This document shows positions 1-4,827 of a DNA stretch of 8,296 nt, in pieces; position 1 is the first letter of the stretch, and each line of letters starts with the position of its first letter. The notes below the pieces were generated by a model. That model did no database searches, was not told where the DNA came from, and saw only the letters and a program-made list of their open reading frames with translations. Where the stretch lies: positions 1 to 8,296 of the forward strand of contig JACCZL010000208.1 in assembly GCA_013695975.1 (NCBI GenBank), read 5' to 3'. The stretch comes from Chloroflexota bacterium (GTDB lineage: Bacteria; Chloroflexota; UBA6077; JACCZL01). Position numbers and translations under genes: made by a program.

Positions 1-701
1 ACGTGACCCCGCGTCTCCGCGCCGCCGGCCACGACGTCTACACCCCGACCCTCACCGGCCTTGGCGAGCGGCGCCATCTCGCCCGTCCGGACGTCGACCT
101 CGACACCCACATCCAGGACGTGGACAACGTGTTGGAGCTCGAGGACCTGCACGACGTCGTGCTCCTCGGGCACAGCTACGCCGGGGCCGTCGTGCCCGGC
201 GTCGCCGACCGGGTTCCCGATCGGATCGCCCGGCTGGTGTACCTGGACAGCGGGCCGCTCGCCGACGGCCTCGCATTCCTCGACATCTACCCGCCCGAGG
301 CCAAACAGCACGTCGAGCGGCAGGTCGCGGAGCATGGCGACGGGTGGCGGCTCCCCGTGCCGTCCTGGGACGAGCTGGAGAACGACTACGATGCCAGCCT
401 GGAGGGCCTGGGCGACGCCCAGCGCAGGCTGTTCCAGGCCCGCGCCGTCCCCCAGCCGTTCGGGACCTACACCCGGCCGTCGCGGCGGGGTCCTGCCCGC
501 GCCGAGCTGCCGAAGCTGCTCATCTCCTGCAGCTTCCCGCTGGATGGAGTGCGCGAGATGATCGCCGGCGGACACCCCTGGTTCCGCGAGCTCGCCGGAC
601 CCGAGTGGCAATTCCTCGAGCTGCGCACGGGCCATTGGCCGATGCTCTCGAAGCCGAACGAGCTGGCCGACCTGCTCCTGACCATCGCCTACACCGACTG
701 A
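1..701 (+). CDS. alpha/beta hydrolase, 5'-truncated by the window edge
   Basis: Probable small serine esterase/hydrolase of the alpha/beta-fold superfamily (AB hydrolase_6, salicylate esterase/hydroxynitrile lyase-like group), cytoplasmic, substrate unknown. The reading frame is open at base 1. The GTG at 3 is probably an internal Val, because the usual N-terminal beta-strand and the HG oxyanion motif (VLVHGAW-type) are missing and should lie just upstream. Counting from that GTG, 232 residues are visible. The nucleophile elbow GHSYAG places the catalytic Ser at residue 58. His211 in the RTGHWPM motif near the C-terminus is the expected catalytic His. Asp181 after the KLLISCSF strand is a candidate for the acid. 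The segment TPTLTGLGERRHL near the N-terminus is typical of this group. It ends in TGA at 699-701, and a VOC gene follows on the same strand 68 nt later, possibly cotranscribed. The family call is firm; the substrate cannot be read from the sequence. Confidence 0.9.
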   Translation, partial: VTPRLRAAGHDVYTPTLTGLGERRHLARPDVDLDTHIQDVDNVLELEDLHDVVLLGHSYAGAVVPGVADRVPDRIARLVYLDSGPLADGLAFLDIYPPEAKQHVERQVAEHGDGWRLPVPSWDELENDYDASLEGLGDAQRRLFQARAVPQPFGTYTRPSRRGPARAELPKLLISCSFPLDGVREMIAGGHPWFRELAGPEWQFLELRTGHWPMLSKPNELADLLLTIAYTD

Positions 702-769
702 CGAACGCTCCATGCAGCACGATGGCGACATCATCATGCAGGATGCATCATCCCGAGGAGGAACGTAGC

Positions 770-1108
770 ATGGACTTGAAGAACATCACTTTCGACGCCG
801 ACGATCCGACGCGGCTCGCCAACTTCTGGTCTGAGGCCACCGGCCAGAAGGTCGCGGACGCCAACCCCCACTTCGCGATGTTGAGCCCGAATGAGCACGG
901 TGTGACCATGCTCTTCCTGAAAGTGCCGGAGGGCAAGGCCGCCAAGAACCGGATGCACCTCGACTTCCACACGGCCGACCGAGAGGCCGAGATCGCCCGC
1001 CTCGTCGACCTCGGCGCCACCCGCCACGACACTCGCCACGAGTATGGCACGGAGTGGACGGTGATGACCGATCCCGAGGGCAACGAGCTCTGCGTCGCTC
1101 AGCACTAG
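770..1108 (+). CDS. VOC family (glyoxalase/bleomycin-resistance-like) protein
   Basis: Small 112-residue protein of the vicinal oxygen chelate superfamily, closest in pattern to the Glyoxalase_6 type (FDADDPTRLANFW at the N-terminus, MHLDFHTAD in the middle, DPEGNELCV near the C-terminus). VOC proteins bind a divalent metal or small molecules between paired beta-alpha-beta-beta-beta units; this one has the length of a single two-module domain. The usual first metal-ligand position on strand 1 is not a His here (ITFDADDP), so it may not be a metal-dependent enzyme. His63 or His67 and Glu106 are the remaining ligand-like residues. The ATG at 770 was chosen because a strong Shine-Dalgarno, GAGGAGG at 755-761, sits 8 nt before it and the conserved domain begins at once. 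The frame is open much further upstream, but only as an overlap with the hydrolase gene. Substrate and role are unknown. Confidence 0.88.
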   Translation: MDLKNITFDADDPTRLANFWSEATGQKVADANPHFAMLSPNEHGVTMLFLKVPEGKAAKNRMHLDFHTADREAEIARLVDLGATRHDTRHEYGTEWTVMTDPEGNELCVAQH

Positions 1109-1124
1109 CGCGGGTCCGGACAAA

Positions 1125-1155
1125 GGTGCAGGGTTCCTGCCGCCAACCCTGCACC
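1125..1155. terminator. GC-rich hairpin 1 between convergent genes
   Basis: A perfect 11-bp inverted repeat: GGTGCAGGGTT at 1125-1135 pairs with AACCCTGCACC at 1145-1155, with a 9-nt loop. It starts 17 nt after the stop of the VOC gene. There is no U-tract on the plus side. Reading the minus strand, the stem is followed by TTTGTCC, a weak T-rich tail. It probably helps end transcription from one or both sides. The structure is seen directly; the terminator role is inferred from its position. Confidence 0.6.
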
Positions 1156-1167
1156 CCCAGGACAGCA

Positions 1168-1195
1168 GTGGGGGCGCGATTGCTCGCGCCCCCAC
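1168..1195. terminator. GC-rich hairpin 2 between convergent genes
   Basis: A perfect 12-bp stem, GTGGGGGCGCGA at 1168-1179 with its exact complement at 1184-1195, closed by the 4-nt loop TTGC. It ends 23 nt before the stop codon position of the minus-strand DUF4331 gene at 1219, so it is the first strong structure that polymerase meets after that gene. No run of T follows on either strand, so it would be a non-canonical intrinsic terminator, or a dispersed palindromic (REP-like) element placed between convergent genes. Confidence 0.6.
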
Positions 1196-1218
1196 CATGT
1201 CAGACGAGCTGAGCGGCG

Positions 1219-3096
1219 TTAGCTGACCCGGCTCCCTCCCCGCCGAATCGTCACGTTCTCGGCGTCGAAGAGGAACTCGTGCTGCTTGACCCCGTCGACC
1301 TCGAGGTAGTCGCCGATCTTGATCGAGCCGCACTGGGTGCGAGTGTCGCCCAGGAGCCGCACCTGCTGGAAGCCGTCCCTCGTGGCGATGACCGCGTATG
1401 GCACGGTCTCGAGGCTGAAGGAAAGCTCTACCGCGGCCACCTCCGGTAGGAGCATGGCCGGGCCGCTCAGGTCACAGCGCACGCCTACCACGTTGCCTTC
1501 CGTGCGGTACTCGTCCAGCCCGGCCGTGTTGGTGCGCTCCTGCTGCTGACGCTCCTCCTCGGTCGGCTTCCGCGGGTCGTCGTCGTCGTCGTCCTCGACC
1601 TCCTTGCGGTCGCCCCGATCCCGACGGTCGCGCCCGTCGTCACCGTCGTCATCGTCGTCGTCCACGTCGCCGCCCAGGCGGTGGTGCTGGTGCTCGTAGC
1701 CCTGGTGCGGTGTCCCCATGTACGGGAAGCGGTCGAGGCACGAGCGGTCGTTCTCGTTCACGCCGTCGGCGAGGGCGTTGTTCGGCGACTTGTTGAACTT
1801 GGGCGTCAGGACGTAGCCACCGGCGACAACCCGCAGCTCGATGTCCGTCACGTCGTCCTCGAGGCGACGGCCATTCGGGAAGCCGGCGTTGTCGCCCGCG
1901 AGCACGCCGAGCCGGTTGCCCTTGCAGACGTCGGCGGTCGGCCGGATCGCCGTATTGAGCCGAAGCTGCTCGGACGGGCTGTTCACCGACTTCTGCTGCT
2001 GATTCAGGCCAGGAATGCCCGTGAGGAAGACGGTGACCAGGTCGTCCCGCGGGTTGGACGGGACGTCGATCCCGTACAGCGCGTTGATCAGCCCCGCCAC
2101 TTCCGAGTTGCGCACCCGGTCGAGGAAGGCCCCGTCGCCGGTCGGCAGCGTGCCGTTGAACTCGTCCTTCTGCTCGAGGTCGATCACGACCTCGTTGACC
2201 AGCGGGTTGCCCAGCCGCGAGACCTGGACGAAGTCGCCCGAGCCCTCGAGGGTCCCGACCCCACGGACGATCGTGGCGCGGCGCTCGGCGGTTGACCAGA
2301 CCCCGATCACGCAGTTCGTGTCGCTCGGGTCGCCGTCGCAATCCGGCGCCAGCCGGCTCCGCGGGACCTGGATCGCGGTGGTGTGGATGTTGAATCCGCC
2401 GGTAGAGTCCACGCCGCGGGCGTTGTCGAGCTTGATCTTGTGGGCGCTGTTGAATGGCCGCAGGCCCAGCAGGTCAAAGATCGAGCCGACGTCCACGTAG
2501 AACGGATCGTCGCGCTGGCCGGTGAACTCCTTGATCCCGTTGCCGAGGTCGCGGGTCGCCTCGCGCGCCAGCTTCTCGTAGTCCGGCGTCGAACGCGGCC
2601 CGATGTTGTCCGGCGGCATCACGAGGTTCTCGCCCAGCGTCCTGGTGTCGCCGCCACGAACGATCTCGCGGATGCGGTAGAGCTGGCGGTAGTTGAAGTC
2701 CTCGTCGTCGAGCGAGGTGATCTGACCGGTGTTGTAGAGGAAGGTGTTCGGGTTGCGGATCTCCTCGCGGAAGCGCCACTCATAGGTGACGTCCTCGACG
2801 CCGTCGCCGTTTCGGTCGATCTTGATCAGGTACCGGGCGTTGTCGTCGAAGTGGTAGAAGTTCGGCCCGCCGGCCGGCTCCTCGAAGGGGATCCAGTTGG
2901 CGATCAGCGTGATCTTGTCCCGATCGTCGGGGCTGACGAAGGCATAGACGTCGGTGTTGTCAATCGTCGGGTCCTTCGAGGTCAGTGGAGCCTCGCGGTG
3001 GCTAGAGGCGCCCGCGTTCGGGGGCAGCAGCCAGACCCAGGACGCCACGCCGAGCGCGAGCGTCATCAGGGAGAGCGATGCGAAGAGCTTGTTCAT
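1219..3096 (-). CDS. secreted DUF4331 protein B, with acidic linker and extra C-terminal domain
   Basis: A 625-residue exported protein of family DUF4331; no biochemical function of the family is known to me. Residues 1-30 form a signal peptide (K3, hydrophobic stretch about 4-24, likely cleavage after AGA), leaving the mature start SSHREAP, a hallmark of the family. The DUF4331 core covers about 31-475, with DNTDVYAF (46-53), a Ca2+-type loop D94-x-N96-x-D98-G-x-x-D102, Cys pairs C253/C262 and C391/C453, and the terminal FPYM-x-x-PHQGY motif followed by a His cluster (H464, H468, H470, H471). A charged Asp/Arg/Glu linker (about 477-520) then leads to a second domain (about 530-618). The start is the second of two adjacent ATGs (3096 rather than 3099): AAAGGAGGT at 3104-3112 lies 7 nt before it, and it aligns with the Met of the paralogue. 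It starts 23 nt after the stop of the paralogue, so the two are surely cotranscribed. It ends in TAA at 1219-1221. Confidence 0.93.
   Translation of the reverse strand: MNKLFASLSLMTLALGVASWVWLLPPNAGASSHREAPLTSKDPTIDNTDVYAFVSPDDRDKITLIANWIPFEEPAGGPNFYHFDDNARYLIKIDRNGDGVEDVTYEWRFREEIRNPNTFLYNTGQITSLDDEDFNYRQLYRIREIVRGGDTRTLGENLVMPPDNIGPRSTPDYEKLAREATRDLGNGIKEFTGQRDDPFYVDVGSIFDLLGLRPFNSAHKIKLDNARGVDSTGGFNIHTTAIQVPRSRLAPDCDGDPSDTNCVIGVWSTAERRATIVRGVGTLEGSGDFVQVSRLGNPLVNEVVIDLEQKDEFNGTLPTGDGAFLDRVRNSEVAGLINALYGIDVPSNPRDDLVTVFLTGIPGLNQQQKSVNSPSEQLRLNTAIRPTADVCKGNRLGVLAGDNAGFPNGRRLEDDVTDIELRVVAGGYVLTPKFNKSPNNALADGVNENDRSCLDRFPYMGTPHQGYEHQHHRLGGDVDDDDDDGDDGRDRRDRGDRKEVEDDDDDDPRKPTEEERQQQERTNTAGLDEYRTEGNVVGVRCDLSGPAMLLPEVAAVELSFSLETVPYAVIATRDGFQQVRLLGDTRTQCGSIKIGDYLEVDGVKQHEFLFDAENVTIRRGGSRVS
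1243..1509 (-). other. C-terminal beta-rich (DUF5666/OB-like) domain of DUF4331 protein B
   Basis: Residues about 530-618 of the protein, absent from the neighbouring paralogue. The pattern is GNVVGVRCD, then a strand rich in alternating hydrophobics (VAAVELSFSLETV), PYAVIATRDGFQQVRL, GDTRTQCG, KIGDYLEVDGVK and FLFDAENVTI. This order (G-x-V strand, T-x-x-x-C, GDYLEVDG turn, A-x-x-V/I strand) resembles the DUF5666 / OB-fold-like repeats of exported proteins. C541 and C589 could form a disulfide. Assignment is by eye and uncertain. Confidence 0.5.
1570..1668 (-). repeat. low-complexity Asp/Arg-rich linker coding region with GAC trinucleotide repeats
   Basis: Encodes residues about 477-509 of DUF4331 protein B: two runs of six Asp separated by a GDDGRDRRDRGDRK-type stretch. 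The plus strand shows (GTC)6 at 1576-1593, which is GAC x6 on the coding strand, and a second GTC/ATC-rich run around 1634-1668. Aspartate-rich linkers can bind Ca2+ or mineral surfaces, or act as a soluble spacer. The simple repeat makes it prone to length change by slippage. The linker joins the DUF4331 core to the extra C-terminal domain and has no counterpart in paralogue A. Confidence 0.8.
2468..2592 (-). repeat. 125-bp tract identical to 3940-4064 (copy in DUF4331 gene B)
   Basis: Base-by-base comparison shows these 125 positions to be the same in both tandem DUF4331 genes (offset 1472), including all third codon positions. It encodes roughly residues 169-210, around EATRDLGNGIKEFTG and FYVDVGSIFDLLG. 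The flanks differ at 2465/2467 and 2593. Other parts of the two genes are far less similar, so this looks like a gene-conversion tract. Confidence 0.85.
2791..2817 (-). other. DxNxDGxxD calcium-type loop in DUF4331 protein B
   Basis: Encodes residues 94-102, D-R-N-G-D-G-V-E-D, the spacing of EF-hand/dockerin-like Ca2+ loops. Paralogue A has the same loop with Asp in place of Asn96 (4263-4289). Ca2+ binding is inferred from the motif only. Confidence 0.6.
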
Positions 3097-3103
3097 CATG
3101 ACC

Positions 3104-3112
3104 ACCTCCTTT
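3104..3112 (-). promoter_or_regulatory. strong ribosome binding site of DUF4331 gene B
   Basis: The coding strand reads AAAGGAGGT, a near-perfect anti-16S complement, 4 nt before the ATG at 3099 and 7 nt before the ATG at 3096. It lies in the 23-nt gap after the stop of paralogue A. It is much stronger than the sites in front of the transporter and TPR genes, suggesting high expression of protein B. Confidence 0.85.
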
Positions 3113-3122
3113 CCTCTGCTCC

Positions 3123-4568
3123 TCACGGCGTGCTCGTGCTGCCCACGCGGTGATGCTCGTGGTCGTAGCCCTGGTGCGGCGTCGCCATGTACGGGAACCG
3201 ATCCAGACATGGCCGGTCGTTCTCGTTGACGCCGTCGCCCAGCTTGTTGTTCGGCGCCCGGTTGAAGTCGGGTGTCAGGACGTAGCCGCCGGCGACAGCG
3301 CGGATCTCGATATCGGTCACGTCGTCCTCGAGACGACGACCGTTCGGGTAGCCGGCCAGATCGCCAGCCAGCACGCCGAGGATGTTGCCGCGGCAGACGC
3401 CGGCGCTCGGCGGGATCGCCGTGTTGAGCCGGAGCTGCTCGGATGGGGTCGCCACCGACTGCTGCTGCTGGTTCAGCCCGGCGATCCCGGTCAGGAAGAC
3501 GGCTACCAGGTCGTTGCGCGGTGGTGGCGGCACGTCGACCCCGGGATAGAGGAACTCAATCAGACGGCCCAGCTCTGGGTCGAGCACGCGGTCGAGGACG
3601 GCGGCATCGGCCGTCGGCGGCACGCCGTTGAAGAGATCCTTGCGGCCGAGATCGATGACGACCTCGTTGACCAGCGGGTTGCCCAGCCGCGAGACCTGGA
3701 CGAAGTCACCCGAGACGTCCACCTCGCCGCGGCTAAAGACGGTTGTGGTGCGGCGCTCGGCGGTTGACCAGACCCCGATCACGCAATCCTTGTCGCTCGG
3801 GTCGCCGTCGCAATCCGGCGCCAGCCGGCTCCGCGGCACCTGGATCGCGGTGGTGTGGATGTTGAACCCGCCGGGCGTGTCGACGCCGCGGGCGTTGTCG
3901 AGCTTGATCTTGTGGGCGCTGTTGAATGGCCGCAGACCGAGCAGGTCAAAGATCGAGCCGACGTCCACGTAGAACGGATCGTCGCGCTGGCCGGTGAACT
4001 CCTTGATCCCGTTGCCGAGGTCGCGGGTCGCCTCGCGCGCCAGCTTCTCGTAGTCCGGCGTCGAGCGCGGGCCGATGTTGTCCGGCGGCATCAAGAGGTT
4101 CTCGCCCAGCGTCCTGGTGTCGCCGCCGCGCACGATCTCGCGGATGCGGTAGAACTGGCGATAGTTGTAGTCCTCGTCGTCGAGCGAGGTGATCGGCCCG
4201 GTGTTGTAGAGGAAGGTGTCGTCGTTGCGGATGTCCTCGCGGAACCGCCACTCGTAGGTCACGTCCTCGACGCCGTCGCCGTCACGGTCGACCTTGATCA
4301 GGTACCGGGCGTTGTCGTCGAAGTGGTTGAAGTTCGGCCCGCCGGCCGGCTCCTCGAAGGGGATCCAGTTGGCGATCAGGGTGATCTTGTCCCGATCGTC
4401 GGGGCTGACGAAAGCGTAGACGTCGGTGTTGTCGATCGTCGGGTCCTTCGAGGTCAGCGGGGCCTCACGGTGGCTGGAGGCGCCCGCGTCGGGCGGCAGC
4501 GTCCAGACCCAGGACACCGCCCCCAGGGCGAGCACCAGCAGCGAGAGCGACAGGAGCGGTTTCCGCAT
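3123..4568 (-). CDS. secreted DUF4331 protein A, core-only paralogue
   Basis: A 481-residue exported DUF4331 protein, the upstream member of the tandem pair. The signal peptide is residues 1-30 (R2/K3, hydrophobic 5-23, cleavage near AGA/SSHREAP). The core aligns with protein B without a gap to about residue 340: residues 31-270 differ at only about 14 of 240 positions by eye (about 94% identity), while 271-475 drop to roughly 70%, with one single-residue insertion near YPGVDVPPPP. It keeps the D94-R-D-G-D-G-V-E-D loop, the Cys pairs (C253/C262, C392/C454), the FPYM-x-x-PHQGY motif and the His cluster (H465, H470, H472, H473). It then stops after a short STSTP tail, lacking B's acidic linker and last domain. 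The ATG at 4568 was chosen over upstream in-frame starts because GGGAGGG (4578-4584) lies 9 nt before it and the signal peptide begins there. Biochemical role unknown; secreted, probably free or loosely cell-associated, since no anchor is visible. Confidence 0.93.
   Translation of the reverse strand: MRKPLLSLSLLVLALGAVSWVWTLPPDAGASSHREAPLTSKDPTIDNTDVYAFVSPDDRDKITLIANWIPFEEPAGGPNFNHFDDNARYLIKVDRDGDGVEDVTYEWRFREDIRNDDTFLYNTGPITSLDDEDYNYRQFYRIREIVRGGDTRTLGENLLMPPDNIGPRSTPDYEKLAREATRDLGNGIKEFTGQRDDPFYVDVGSIFDLLGLRPFNSAHKIKLDNARGVDTPGGFNIHTTAIQVPRSRLAPDCDGDPSDKDCVIGVWSTAERRTTTVFSRGEVDVSGDFVQVSRLGNPLVNEVVIDLGRKDLFNGVPPTADAAVLDRVLDPELGRLIEFLYPGVDVPPPPRNDLVAVFLTGIAGLNQQQQSVATPSEQLRLNTAIPPSAGVCRGNILGVLAGDLAGYPNGRRLEDDVTDIEIRAVAGGYVLTPDFNRAPNNKLGDGVNENDRPCLDRFPYMATPHQGYDHEHHRVGSTSTP
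3940..4064 (-). repeat. 125-bp tract identical to 2468-2592 (copy in DUF4331 gene A)
   Basis: Second copy of the identical tract shared by the tandem DUF4331 genes, with no mismatch over 125 bases. The first mismatches outside it are at 3939 and 4065. See the partner at 2468-2592. Confidence 0.85.
4263..4289 (-). other. DxDxDGxxD calcium-type loop in DUF4331 protein A
   Basis: Encodes residues 94-102, D-R-D-G-D-G-V-E-D, a textbook Ca2+-loop spacing within the DUF4331 core. Conserved with protein B except for one Asp/Asn change at a position where both residues can coordinate Ca2+. Binding itself is inferred. Confidence 0.65.
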
Positions 4569-4827
4569 GAACGAGGTCCCTCCCATGTAATCTATGGAAC
4601 GGCCCGGCCGCTCCCAAGAGCCGTGATGATGTACGACGCCGAACGAGATTTGGATCACCCGGGCACCGTCGGAGCCAGGGCGCGCAACCCGCCAGGGGGC
4701 TGGCGTGGAAGGACGGGCCGAGCCACCGATCCCAACTCAGCAGACCCAGGATACAATGGTGTGGAGCGAAAATGCAATAGGGTTAAGGAGCGCCTGGGGG
4801 TTAGGTTAGCTCGAAGGACCAGTCGGG
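4569..4827 (-). promoter_or_regulatory. 259-bp non-coding leader before the DUF4331 pair, with a weak promoter candidate
   Basis: The only sizeable non-coding stretch in the window. It lies between the transporter stop and the DUF4331 A start, and it is locally more AT-rich around 4745-4815. On the minus strand, TTGCAT (4772-4777) and TATCCT (4748-4753) are spaced by 18 nt, a plausible sigma70-type -35/-10 that would give a 5' leader of about 170 nt. A small perfect hairpin, CGCCAG/CTGGCG with a 4-base loop, is at 4690-4705. I see no convincing intrinsic terminator after the transporter gene, so read-through is also possible. The promoter call is weak. Confidence 0.35.

Noticed and set aside
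344..769. N-terminal extension of the VOC frame overlapping the hydrolase gene
   Set aside because: The extension is in a different frame from a well-supported hydrolase, is Arg/Pro-rich without motif, and a strong ribosome binding site at 755-761 fixes the VOC start at 770.
3100..3210. Upstream in-frame extension of DUF4331 B overlapping the end of DUF4331 A
   Set aside because: It would bury the signal peptide inside the protein. The AAAGGAGGT site and the alignment with the paralogue start point to the ATG at 3096.
4690..4705. CGCCAG/CTGGCG hairpin as a terminator of the transporter gene
   Set aside because: Only 6 bp, no T-run after it, and it lies more than 120 nt past the stop codon; too weak to call.
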